NCBI GenBank assembly: GCA_947649875.1
Contig: CANSTH010000008.1
Coordinates: forward strand, 1 to 37,137
Direction: 5' to 3'
Source: an uncultured Parvibacter sp.
GTDB taxonomy: Bacteria; Actinomycetota; Coriobacteriia; Coriobacteriales; Eggerthellaceae
Length of the DNA: 37,137 nt
In this document: positions 8,401-17,643 of the stretch, piece after piece
Numbering within the stretch: position 1 is the stretch's first letter
Layout of the letters: each line of letters opens with the position of its first letter
Position numbers and translations under genes: made by a program
The notes under the pieces: model-generated
Database searches by the model: none
The model's input: the letters and a program-made list of their open reading frames with translations, nothing else
What the model was told of the DNA's origin: nothing

Positions 8401-9787
8401 GGAAGCTGGCAAGCAGGCCAACGCCAAAGCCGACGGGCAGGCTGCCGAATGCACCGGCAAACAAGCGGACAAGGCAGTTGGCAGGCAGTCTGGCAAAAGA
8501 TCCCGCAAGCAGGACACCGCGCAAACGGCCAAACAGGCCGCCCCCTCCTCGTTCTTGAGCAGCTTGCCACGAAAACGGAAGGGAGAGCAGCTGATAGACA
8601 GCAAGGCACCGGAATCGCTGCAATGGCGCATCGCCGTGAGCCACGAGAAGCGCCCACGTCCGCTGCTGCCGCCCAAGCCCGCCAAGCCCAAGAAAGACAA
8701 GCGGCATACCGCCACCCGCGTGGCATTCTTCCGGTACGGCTACTACGACCCCTGTTTCAAATACTTCACCGAGCAAGTGCTCAACGCCGAGTTCCTGCCG
8801 CTTCCGCCGGCCACCCGCCGCACCGAAGAGGTGGGCACCCAAAACTCCACCGACTACGTGTGCACCCCCTTCAAGCACATCCTGGGCGACTTCGTGGACG
8901 CGCTGGAGCTGGGGGCCAACGTAGTAGTGCAATTTTGCGGTCCTTGTCGGCTGGGCTACTACGGCGAGCTGCAGGAATCCATCTTGCGGGACATGGGCTA
9001 CGACAATTTCCGCATGCTCAACTTCGCCAATGGGCTGGACACCAATTCTGCCGTGGGATGGACACGAGAATGCCTGAAGCAGGTGAACCCCGACATCAAT
9101 GTGCCGAAGGCGGCATTGAAGCTGATACCTCTTACCCATATGGTGGCCCACATGGACAGCGCCTACGACTTCTACCTGGCCAACGCCGGTTTCGAGCAAG
9201 AATCGGGAAGCTTTGACTTGGCCTGGGCCGCCTATATGGACGCCATGGCCGCCGCCTCTGACGAGAAAACCATCCAGGAGGCCCACGCCCACGGCATGGA
9301 GCGGATGCGGGCCATACCCCTGAACAAGCCGGAGAACCCCATTCGCATCGGTATCGTGGGCGAAATGTTCACCGCCTTTGACCCGCGCTCGAACCTCAAT
9401 CTGGACAAGAAGCTGCTGGCCATGGGGGTGGAGATGCACCGCATGATGAACCTCACCAACCGCTTTGTTCACTACAACGAGCCCAACCTGCGTCAATCGG
9501 CCCGCGAATATATCACCTACGACATGGGCCCCACTTCCACCATCACCATTGCGGCCGCCAAGAAGTTCGCCGCCGAAGGCTTTGATGGGCTGGTGCACGC
9601 GAAGTCGGCCGGCTGCACGCCGGAGATTGACTGCGAACCGGCACTGATGCGCATCGCCGAGGACTACTCCATCCCGGTGCTATACCTCACCTACGACGCC
9701 CAAACCAGCGACACCGGCCTGGACACCCGGCTGGAGGCATTCTACGACATGCTGGCCATGAAGAAGCAGAAAGGAACCCTGCGATGA
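8393..9787 (+). CDS. 2-hydroxyglutaryl-CoA dehydratase-like CoA protein with basic low-complexity N-terminal extension
   Basis: VAFFRYGYYDPCFKYFTEQVL...DYVCTPFKHILGDFVDALELGANVVVQFCGPCRLGYYGELQ; overlaps previous stop (ATGAGTAA). Confidence 0.82.
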   Translation: MSKEAGKQANAKADGQAAECTGKQADKAVGRQSGKRSRKQDTAQTAKQAAPSSFLSSLPRKRKGEQLIDSKAPESLQWRIAVSHEKRPRPLLPPKPAKPKKDKRHTATRVAFFRYGYYDPCFKYFTEQVLNAEFLPLPPATRRTEEVGTQNSTDYVCTPFKHILGDFVDALELGANVVVQFCGPCRLGYYGELQESILRDMGYDNFRMLNFANGLDTNSAVGWTRECLKQVNPDINVPKAALKLIPLTHMVAHMDSAYDFYLANAGFEQESGSFDLAWAAYMDAMAAASDEKTIQEAHAHGMERMRAIPLNKPENPIRIGIVGEMFTAFDPRSNLNLDKKLLAMGVEMHRMMNLTNRFVHYNEPNLRQSAREYITYDMGPTSTITIAAAKKFAAEGFDGLVHAKSAGCTPEIDCEPALMRIAEDYSIPVLYLTYDAQTSDTGLDTRLEAFYDMLAMKKQKGTLR

Positions 9788-10983
9788 AGGAAGCCTATCT
9801 TGGCATAGACATCGGATCCATCTCCACCAAAGGCGTGGTGATAGACCAGGATCGCACCATCGTGGCCCGCAGCTACCTGTGGACGGAAGGCAATCCGGTG
9901 GAGGCCAGCAAGCGGGTGGCTCGCCAGCTGAAAGAGCAGCTGGATGCGCTTGAGGCGGAAGACCCTGCCGAGCAGCTGGCCATTGTGGGTGCCGGCACCA
10001 CCGGCAGCGCCCGACGGCTGGTAGGGGCCATGCTTGGGGCATCGGTGATCAAGAACGAGATTACCGCCCATGCGGTGGGCACTACTCACTTGCATCCAGA
10101 CGTGCGCACCATCCTGGAAATCGGCGGTCAAGACTCCAAGATCATCTGCGTGGCCGATGGCATTGCGGTGGACTACGCCATGAACACCTTGTGCGCCGCC
10201 GGCACTGGCTCGTTCCTCTCCAGCCAAGCCCATCGGCTGGGGGTGGAAGTGGAAGACTTCGGCGAGATTGCCCTCACGTCCACAAAGCCCGCCAACATTG
10301 CCGCCCGCTGCACCGTATTTGCCGAGAGCGATCTGGTGCACAAGATTCAGGTGGGCTATGCCCGCGAGGACATCATCGCCGGGCTGTGCCATGCGGTGGC
10401 CTCAAACTACCTGAACAATGTGGGCAAGGGCAAAAAGATCTTGGCGCCCGTGGTGTTCCAGGGCGGCGTGTCGAAGAACGCCGGTGTGGTGGACGCCTTC
10501 GAGAAGCAATTGGGAATGCCGGTGACGGTGGACCCGGACGGCCACCTCATGGGCGCTTACGGCGCGGCGCTTCTGGCGGCGGATGCGGGACCTGTGCGAA
10601 ACGCCGCATCGGGGCCGTTCGCCAACGGCAGCTTCGACTTCGAAGCGGTGCAAGATTTCGACTTCAAAACCCGCGAGATAGAGTGCCAGAAGTGCGCGAA
10701 CCACTGCGAAGTGATTTGCGTGTACCGCAACCGCGACGTCATCGACTCCTGGGGCAACCGCTGCGAAAGGCCTACTGCCGCTTCTTCTCGATGCGCATGG
10801 TGGCAAGCGAGCAGATCAGCCCCACAAAGGAAAACGCTGCCAGCAGCAACAGCACAGGGGCAAGGCCAACCGCATCGCCCACCGTTCCCAAAAGCGGTGA
10901 CACCACGCCGCCCACTGCCACAGCCACGCCGAAGGAGAGCCCCGAGGCCATCCCCAAATGGGCTGGCAGATAGCTTTGGCTGA
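9784..10983 (+). CDS. Acyl-CoA dehydratase activase (BcrA/BadF/HgdC ATPase family); C-terminus reads through antisense to MFS gene
   Basis: YLGIDIGSISTKGVVIDQD, EIGGQDSKII, MNTLCAAGTGSFLSSQAHRLG motifs; ATGA overlap with upstream gene. Confidence 0.88.
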   Translation: MKEAYLGIDIGSISTKGVVIDQDRTIVARSYLWTEGNPVEASKRVARQLKEQLDALEAEDPAEQLAIVGAGTTGSARRLVGAMLGASVIKNEITAHAVGTTHLHPDVRTILEIGGQDSKIICVADGIAVDYAMNTLCAAGTGSFLSSQAHRLGVEVEDFGEIALTSTKPANIAARCTVFAESDLVHKIQVGYAREDIIAGLCHAVASNYLNNVGKGKKILAPVVFQGGVSKNAGVVDAFEKQLGMPVTVDPDGHLMGAYGAALLAADAGPVRNAASGPFANGSFDFEAVQDFDFKTREIECQKCANHCEVICVYRNRDVIDSWGNRCERPTAASSRCAWWQASRSAPQRKTLPAATAQGQGQPHRPPFPKAVTPRRPLPQPRRRRAPRPSPNGLADSFG

Positions 10984-11944
10984 GAGCCACCGCCGGCGGG
11001 TTGAAGATGTTGGTGCCCACGGCAATGAGCATCAACATAGCTACGCACAGCGCGAGGTTATGACAGAACACGAACACCAGCATGGCGCTTCCGATGAGGC
11101 AGAATCCCCCGACCATGAGTGCGGGGATGCTCACCTTATGGGAAGCGAGGCCGCTCATGGCCGTAGCCGCAGCCCCCGCCAGCGAGAATACGGTGATAAG
11201 GGCAGAGGCACTCCCCTGCTCCATTCCGAAGGTGGCCACCATAAACAGCGGCACAAAGCTGGTAACGCCATAGAACACGATGGAGCGCACGGAAAGCGCC
11301 CCCATCACCACCCAGAACGCGCCCCAGCGATCATGAGCCGCCTGCACCCCTTCGGCCACCTGCTCTCGCAAGCCAAAGGAGAGGAAGCGGCGGTTGAAGA
11401 CCAGCAGCAACGCGGCATAGGGCAGGCAAATTACCAGGTAAACCAAAGTGCCCGCCAGCCCGAAAGCGTTGATGGCGGCAACGCTTATGATGGGCCCCAC
11501 ACAAAAGCCCACTTGGCCCCCAACCGAGAACACCGACATGCTGACCGCCTTGTCGTTGCCTCCAACCAAATTGGCCAGCCGACCCCCTTCGGGATGCAGC
11601 ATGGCGTTGCCGATGCCGCTCACCATGGCGGCGGCCACAATAAGCCAGTAGCTTTTCAGCAGGCCGATAGCGGCAAGACCCGCCCCAGCCAGCGCCACGC
11701 CCACGGCCATCAGCCACGGCCGCGCCTTCTTGTCGCCCAGCCAGCCGAACAGCGGCTGTATGACGGCAGAGGCTATGTTGGAGGCCAGCACCAAAAGCGT
11801 GGCGGCAGCATAGGTAAGCCCACCGTCCAGCACAAGATAAGGGAGCACCGCCGCCAGTCCCGCTTGGGAGGCGTCCACGCAAATATGGCCGCCCATAAGC
11901 AAGTAGGGCAGCTTGTTGGGAAGGGACTTTCTCGACTCGCTCAT
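10772..11944 (-). CDS. MFS transporter, fosmidomycin-resistance (Fsr)-like
   Basis: Twelve-TM pattern; MGGHICVDASQAGLAAVLPYLV, GWLGDKKARPW, GIGNAMLHPEGGRLA, FSVGGQVGFCVGPI. Confidence 0.85.
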   Translation of the reverse strand: MSESRKSLPNKLPYLLMGGHICVDASQAGLAAVLPYLVLDGGLTYAAATLLVLASNIASAVIQPLFGWLGDKKARPWLMAVGVALAGAGLAAIGLLKSYWLIVAAAMVSGIGNAMLHPEGGRLANLVGGNDKAVSMSVFSVGGQVGFCVGPIISVAAINAFGLAGTLVYLVICLPYAALLLVFNRRFLSFGLREQVAEGVQAAHDRWGAFWVVMGALSVRSIVFYGVTSFVPLFMVATFGMEQGSASALITVFSLAGAAATAMSGLASHKVSIPALMVGGFCLIGSAMLVFVFCHNLALCVAMLMLIAVGTNIFNPPAVALSQSYLPAHLGMASGLSFGVAVAVGGVVSPLLGTVGDAVGLAPVLLLLAAFSFVGLICSLATMRIEKKRQ

Positions 11945-12063
11945 ACCGCCATTGTAAGTGCGCCTGCAATAGCGCCCAGGAGAAATGGCGCGAACGGGAA
12001 GCGCATCAGGAATATGCCATTATCCCCGTCCCCTGACATGACGCCCCCGCCTGGCGTGGGGCT

Positions 12064-12819
12064 TCAGCGACAGAAGGGAAGAATGGCCCGGTAGGCCTCC
12101 ACTAGCTGGCCAAGGGAAACGGCGGCATTGGCGGGGCTGGTAGAGGGCAGACGCGTGGCAGGCATCTGCGTTGCGGCTTGACAGCGCTTGGCGTACAGCT
12201 CGGCAGCTTTCGCGCCGGTGCAGAACACCGCTTTGATGGGAGCCCTCCCCAAAAGCCAGCCGATGTCGTTGGGAACGCAATCGGCAATGGAGCCGTCGGA
12301 AGCGCCTTTGATGGTACACTCCGCCAGCACGTCCCAAAGGGCAACGCCATGGCGCAACACCAGCGCGCGCTTGTCTTCATTAGTGGCAGGCAACGGTTCG
12401 CCGAACAGCGAGGCCATCACCTTCCAAAAACGGTTTTGCGGATGGTTGTAATAGAAACCAGTCTCGCGGGACTTTGGCGAGGGCATAGTGCCCAAGATGA
12501 GCACCGAGGAATGCTCGTCGAATACCGGCTCCAGCGGATGCACCACTCGATGCGCCATCTCCGGTTGCTTCCAGCCGTCTTCTGGCTGCGGTTCGGGAGC
12601 ATCGGGGCCTTTGGCCTTTAGCGGGCCCTGTTCTTGTTGCAACCGCGCCTGCGCCTTTTGGGCTGCCTCGTTGGAGAGCGCCTCAAGCTCCTGGTCGAGC
12701 GCCGAGGGAATGCCGAACAGCGTACGTCGCGAACTGAACATTCGCGGGGCCTTCCCGCTGCTCTCCGCTGCCAGCACATCGCCGATCAGCTCCCAGTTCT
12801 TGTCCTCCCGCGTGCGCAC
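12064..12819 (-). CDS. DNA-deoxyinosine (hypoxanthine) glycosylase, Mug/UDG superfamily
   Basis: HPLEPVFDEHSSVLILGTMPSPKSRETGFYYNHPQNRFWKVMASLFGE, ALWDVL, LPSTSPANA motifs; GTG start with GGAG inside the end of the upstream GGDEF gene. Confidence 0.85.
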   Translation of the reverse strand: MRTREDKNWELIGDVLAAESSGKAPRMFSSRRTLFGIPSALDQELEALSNEAAQKAQARLQQEQGPLKAKGPDAPEPQPEDGWKQPEMAHRVVHPLEPVFDEHSSVLILGTMPSPKSRETGFYYNHPQNRFWKVMASLFGEPLPATNEDKRALVLRHGVALWDVLAECTIKGASDGSIADCVPNDIGWLLGRAPIKAVFCTGAKAAELYAKRCQAATQMPATRLPSTSPANAAVSLGQLVEAYRAILPFCR

Positions 12820-12825
12820 GGCCAG

Positions 12826-14172
12826 CTACTCCAATGTGCGCAGGGCGTGACGGCCTTTGCCGGCGCGCTTGGCCACGTACAGGGCCTCATCGGCCACTTG
12901 ATACAGGCCATCGAAGGTCACGGGCGCACGGGTGCAGGCCACGGCGCCCACCGAAATGGAAGGCTGCAGCTCTTCTGGCATGTCTTCAGGGCGGCCGCCC
13001 TTAGCGTAGATGCCACCAGACAAGCGCTCCAGCACGTTCTGAAGCGCCGGTCCCGGCCCCAGCCCATTGGCGAAGATGGCGAACTCGTCGCCTCCCAAAC
13101 GAGCCACCAGGTCATCGCGACGCACCGCGCCCTTAAGGAACTTGCCAATCTCTTGCAGCACGCGATCGCCTTCAGGGTGACCGAAGTTGTCGTTCACCTG
13201 CTTGAAATCGTCCACGTCAATGAGGAACAGGGTGCATGGGCTGTCCACATCGCCAGCCGATAGCGCGGCATCGATGCGAACCATTGCGGCATTACGGTTG
13301 AAGAGCCCCGTGAGGCCATCCAGTTCTGCCTGGCGCCGCAGCATCACCTCGCGCATCATGGTCTCATGGGTGTCCAGCAAACGCCCCACATGGCGCACCG
13401 GGCAGCCATCCTCATTGAAGATGACGAAAGACTGATAACGGCACCACACCGGTTCGCCGTTGCCACCCGCCAGCGCAATCTCGTCATCGATGAAATCGCC
13501 GCGTTCCGCCACTTCCCGGTAGGCACCGTAATCGTGAATATCCAAGTCCACGTTGCATTCCTTGTCGCAGCGCTTTTTCACGATGAGGTCGGCGGACTTG
13601 GGCTCGCGACCAAATCGGGCGGCAAAGTCACCGAACAACTCGCCCGTCTGCTCTTGGCACTGGATATCGAACACCACATCGCGCGAGAGCACCGACAGCA
13701 GCTCCACCCGCTGGTTTGCCCGCTGCAGCTTCTGCGCATAGAGAAGCAGCTCGGTGATGTCGGTAAGGGCAACATAGAACCAGGCGGCGCCGGCATCGTC
13801 CACCACGTAGCGGCCCTTGTCCCGCACCCACAGCTCCTGCCCGTCGGGGCGGTTCAGCCGATAATCCACCACATCAGTGTCGCCGTGGGATATCTGCTCG
13901 GTTATCTCCTTCGCCACCCGATCGCGATCATCGGGGTACACCATCCCAATGAACGTATTGCCCGTCGCAATGCGGAACTGCTCGTAAGTGGCACAGCCGA
14001 ACATGTCCAGAACGTCTCGGCTCACGTAGTCGATCAACCCATCGCCCTCGGCCCGGTAGCGAAACAACCCACCGGGGATGCGGTCGAGAAACTCCTGGGA
14101 CACCTCGTCTTCGATAACACAGCCGTCTCCAGCCCCCAGCTTGCCCTCGGTGATTCGATGAAAAACGGTCAC
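12826..14172 (-). CDS. Diguanylate cyclase with PAS sensor domain(s)
   Basis: RLGGDEFAIFANG (GGDEF), DVDDFKQVNDNFGHPEGD; N-terminal PAS-like FRYRAEGDGLIDYVSRDVLDMFGC. Confidence 0.92.
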   Translation of the reverse strand: MTVFHRITEGKLGAGDGCVIEDEVSQEFLDRIPGGLFRYRAEGDGLIDYVSRDVLDMFGCATYEQFRIATGNTFIGMVYPDDRDRVAKEITEQISHGDTDVVDYRLNRPDGQELWVRDKGRYVVDDAGAAWFYVALTDITELLLYAQKLQRANQRVELLSVLSRDVVFDIQCQEQTGELFGDFAARFGREPKSADLIVKKRCDKECNVDLDIHDYGAYREVAERGDFIDDEIALAGGNGEPVWCRYQSFVIFNEDGCPVRHVGRLLDTHETMMREVMLRRQAELDGLTGLFNRNAAMVRIDAALSAGDVDSPCTLFLIDVDDFKQVNDNFGHPEGDRVLQEIGKFLKGAVRRDDLVARLGGDEFAIFANGLGPGPALQNVLERLSGGIYAKGGRPEDMPEELQPSISVGAVACTRAPVTFDGLYQVADEALYVAKRAGKGRHALRTLE

Positions 14173-14363
14173 TACGCTCCCCTGCCCTTGCCATCAGTCA
14201 GCCATTCGTACAGTCAGGCAAATAGCCTGTTCAGCGGCACAGTATGATACCACCTAACAACGGTGGAGCGCCTAAGGAAATTGGAAAAGGGGATCAAAGC
14301 CTGCCTCGTGAGGAATTATGCGCATGCGGCGGATACGCCCAGGCGCAAACCACCACCGGAAGG

Positions 14364-15755
14364 CTACTCCCCGTAGGGGGTCTCGCGCATGCGGCGGGCA
14401 TAGACGATTGCCACGCACAAGCCGCAAAGGCAGATGACGGCCGCTACAGCCATGGCAGCGCCGAAGCCTTGGGAGCTGGCCTGCACGGCGCCCTCTCCTG
14501 CCGCCTGGGCCGAGGCAACCACCGTGCTCATGATGCCCACATAGGTGGCGGGCCCGAGGCAAGCCGCCAGCTGCAGCGCCATGCCCATCAGCGACACCCC
14601 GTGGGAATGCAGCTGCAACGGAAGGCGGCGCAGGCCCGCCGTCTGCGATGGCGAGAGCAGCATACCCGTGCCCAGGTACCCCAGGAAAACACCGCCCACG
14701 ACCAGAGGCACCGAGGGCAAAAAAGCGCCAGCCACCATTACGGCCACACCCACCAGCGTTATCGCCAGCCCCAGCGGCAGAAGCGGCCACTCCCCCCGCC
14801 TGTCCAACTGCCGGCCGGACACGATGGCGGCCCCGGCGTGGGCACACACCGGTAGAAGCAGCATCAGCCCCGCCATGGACGCGCTCATACCCGCCGCCTG
14901 CTCGAAGTAGAGCGGGGTTACCACCGAAAGCGAGAAGTAGGTCATCATGGTGACCATCACCAAGATGGCCGCCGGCCAGAAGGCCCGAGACCGCAACGGC
15001 TCAAGCGATACCAGCGGCTGGGGCAGACGCGCTTGGCGATAGGCGAAGCCAGCCAGCACGAGCACCGCCGTCGCAAGCGCAATCACACCCGCAAGAGGCC
15101 GTGATGATACCTCCGCCAAACCCACCGAAAGCGCAGTGACCCCCAGTGCCATGAGCAGCGCTGAGAGCGCATCGAAGCGCACTTCGGCCGAGGGGCGGCG
15201 CGCATCGCGCACCGCAAACCAACCCACAACGGCAAACAGCACACCGAAGCCCAGCGGAACTACGAACACGCTGGACCAACCCAGTTCCGACACTAAAAAC
15301 CCTGTAACAATGGGCGCCGTGGCGGGGCCTATGGTGATCATGGAGGATCCCAGCGCAAAACAGCCGCCCAACCGCTCATGCGGAACGCGATCCACGATAA
15401 CGTTCATCATCAGCGGGATAAACACCCCTGCCCCCAGCGCCTGTACGATGCGAGCGAGCAGCAGCACCAAGAAATTGCCCGCCGCCATGCCCATCACCGA
15501 ACCCGCAATGTTGAGAGCCGCCGCCGCAAAGAACAGCGAGCGCAACGTGAAGCGCCGGTACAGGTAAGCCATGCAGGCCACCACCACCGTCACCGTTATC
15601 ATGTAAGCAGTTACCAGCCACTGCGCCGCAACGGCATCGATGCGAAACTGATGCATAATGGACACCAGTGCCATGTTCATGAGGTTCTCGTTGAAGCCGG
15701 CAATGAACGCACAGCCATACAACACGAAGAGCAATGCCCGCAGCGACGAATCCAT
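14364..15755 (-). CDS. MFS transporter, DHA2/EmrB-like
   Basis: NENLMNMALVSIMHQFRIDAVAAQWLVTAYMITVTVVVACMAYLYRRF...; start at MDSSLRALL with AAAGG upstream rather than the longer ORF-track start at 15896. Confidence 0.85.
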   Translation of the reverse strand: MDSSLRALLFVLYGCAFIAGFNENLMNMALVSIMHQFRIDAVAAQWLVTAYMITVTVVVACMAYLYRRFTLRSLFFAAAALNIAGSVMGMAAGNFLVLLLARIVQALGAGVFIPLMMNVIVDRVPHERLGGCFALGSSMITIGPATAPIVTGFLVSELGWSSVFVVPLGFGVLFAVVGWFAVRDARRPSAEVRFDALSALLMALGVTALSVGLAEVSSRPLAGVIALATAVLVLAGFAYRQARLPQPLVSLEPLRSRAFWPAAILVMVTMMTYFSLSVVTPLYFEQAAGMSASMAGLMLLLPVCAHAGAAIVSGRQLDRRGEWPLLPLGLAITLVGVAVMVAGAFLPSVPLVVGGVFLGYLGTGMLLSPSQTAGLRRLPLQLHSHGVSLMGMALQLAACLGPATYVGIMSTVVASAQAAGEGAVQASSQGFGAAMAVAAVICLCGLCVAIVYARRMRETPYGE

Positions 15756-16042
15756 GCCCGCACCTTTCCGTTCGATCATTCGCCGCGCCGCTGGATGACG
15801 GCGCCACACGCAGCTTAGATACGAGCGCATCATGGACACATCGCCGAGTTCTGCATCGGAAAAGTTTACCCCATTACGTCTTATTCGCACCCACAAACCT
15901 CAAGGGTAACCGCACCAAAAAATGCGAGCTGGCAACCATCCCACGACTGCAGGTACGTTCTTGCGCACGCCCTCCACAATGAACGCGAAAGCCTGGGGTT
16001 CGTCCGGATGGCGTTCTCCCAGAAGTGGGCCAGCCAAGCGGC

Positions 16043-16585
16043 TTACGCCGGCAATTCGGGCGGTTCGAGCGGGTCTTCAGGGCGGCGTACGAACTGATAC
16101 AGGAGGCGGCGGGCTTCCTCAAGGTTCTTCTTTTTCAGTTGATGCTCCCAAAGCACCAGCACCTTCCAGCCCATGGCCTCAAGCGCCTCAAGGTTGCGTT
16201 TGTCGCGCTCCACATTGCGGGCGAACTTCGCCTCCCAATACTCCACGTTCTTCTTAGGCACTGCCATTTGACACTCCGGGCAACGATGCCAGAAGCACCC
16301 CATCACGAAGATGGCCAGCTTACGCCCCACAAAAGCCACGTCCGGCCTCCCCGGCGCCTTGCCCCAGTCCACTCGGTAGCCGGTGTAGCCCATCTCCCGC
16401 AGCATGCGTCGCACTGCAACTTCGGGCTTGGTATCGCGGCGCTTGTTTCCCTGCATGGATTTGTGGGTGGCCAGGCTCACCACCCCGAAATCGTAGCGAG
16501 ACTTCGTGGTGGAGGGCACAGCCGTGGGCTTCGCTTCAGTGGGCTCTGCCTCCGTGGGCTCTATTTCTTCGCCTGATTCAACCAT
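16043..16585 (-). CDS. vsr: Very short patch repair endonuclease (Vsr)
   Basis: MQGNKRRDTKPEVAVRRMLREMGYTGYRVDWGKAPGRPDVAFVGRKLAIFVMGCFWHRCPEC...NVERDKRNLEALEAMGWKVLVLWEH. Confidence 0.93.
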   Translation of the reverse strand: MVESGEEIEPTEAEPTEAKPTAVPSTTKSRYDFGVVSLATHKSMQGNKRRDTKPEVAVRRMLREMGYTGYRVDWGKAPGRPDVAFVGRKLAIFVMGCFWHRCPECQMAVPKKNVEYWEAKFARNVERDKRNLEALEAMGWKVLVLWEHQLKKKNLEEARRLLYQFVRRPEDPLEPPELPA

Positions 16586-16788
16586 GCTCGCATTATAGAG
16601 GAAGCCGCACCCACCTCACCAAAGAACGCTCACCGCTCCCCGCTTAAGGAACGCGTCAGGTGTGCGCCATTTTGGGAGCCACGGGCCCGTTTGGAAAACC
16701 CAGCGATATTATTATGTACAATTGAGGCAAACGGACGCCTCCAGCGCTCCGCGGCACTCGCCCAAAAACCAGCAAAGGAGGCCAGGCC

Positions 16789-17643
16789 CTGGATAGGCGG
16801 CAACAACAACCCCTTACTCGTCGCGAGTTTCTGACCCTTGGCATCGGAACCGTAACTGTCGCCGCTGCAGGCGTTGCCGCCTGGCGCGGCTTTGCGCTGC
16901 CCATGCAAGGCGCATCCGTGGGATACGACACGAGCGATGGCAGAAGCGAAGGGCAAAACCAGCCGCAAGGCGAACACCAGAATACAGCCCCAGAAGAGCA
17001 CGGGGCGTCGAAAAACGACCAGCCCGGTACCTCCTCCAACGTCCCACACGCACTGGAGGAGCTGCCCTGGAACCTGCAACTGATCAATGGCTCGCATCCT
17101 CTGCCGAGCGACTTCGTCCCGCCAGAGTTGGTAGACATTCCCGGCGGAAGCCACACCATCGACTCCCGCGTATACGACCACCTGATGGCGATGCTCGATG
17201 CCGCCGACAAGGCCGGAACGCCTCCCGCAGTGTGTTCAGCCTACCGCACCTACGATTATCAGCGACAGCTGTTCGAGAGCCGCGTGGAGCGCTGCAAGCG
17301 CGAAAAGGGCCTGGAAGGCGAAGGGGCCGAGAACGAGGCCGCCTTCTGGGTTGCTCGCCCAGGAACAAGCGAGCATCAAGCAGGCCTGGCAGTGGATCTG
17401 ATCGACCAAAACTACACCGAGCTGGATAAGGCTCAAGAGTCAACCCCCACCCAGAAATGGCTGATGGAGCATTGCGCTGAGTACGGTTTCATATTGCGCT
17501 ATCCCACCTCCAAAAGCGCCATTACCGGTATCGGGTACGAGCCTTGGCACTACCGCTTCGTGGGCGTCAAATTCGCGTCGGCCATAACCAATAGCGGCCT
17601 GTGCTTCGAAGAATGGCTGGAGCGCTATCTGGCAGGAAGCTAA
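16789..17643 (+). CDS. D-alanyl-D-alanine carboxypeptidase (VanY/LAS peptidase family) with Tat signal; probable CTG start
   Basis: AAAGGAGG then CTG GAT AGG...; (M)DRRQQQPLTRREFLTLGIGTVTVAAAGVAAW; catalytic SAYRTYDYQRQLF, PGTSEHQAGLAVDL, EPWHYRFVG. ORF track begins at ATG 16903. Confidence 0.85.
   Translation: MDRRQQQPLTRREFLTLGIGTVTVAAAGVAAWRGFALPMQGASVGYDTSDGRSEGQNQPQGEHQNTAPEEHGASKNDQPGTSSNVPHALEELPWNLQLINGSHPLPSDFVPPELVDIPGGSHTIDSRVYDHLMAMLDAADKAGTPPAVCSAYRTYDYQRQLFESRVERCKREKGLEGEGAENEAAFWVARPGTSEHQAGLAVDLIDQNYTELDKAQESTPTQKWLMEHCAEYGFILRYPTSKSAITGIGYEPWHYRFVGVKFASAITNSGLCFEEWLERYLAGS

Noticed and set aside
8351-9598. 415-aa minus-strand ORF
   Set aside because: Antisense shadow of the dehydratase-like CDS; no recognisable domain.
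10958-12094. 378-aa plus-strand ORF
   Set aside because: Antisense to the Fsr-like MFS gene; His/Gln/Arg-rich, no domain.
16043-16585. Restriction-modification system
   Set aside because: Only Vsr is present; no methyltransferase or restriction endonuclease recognised nearby.
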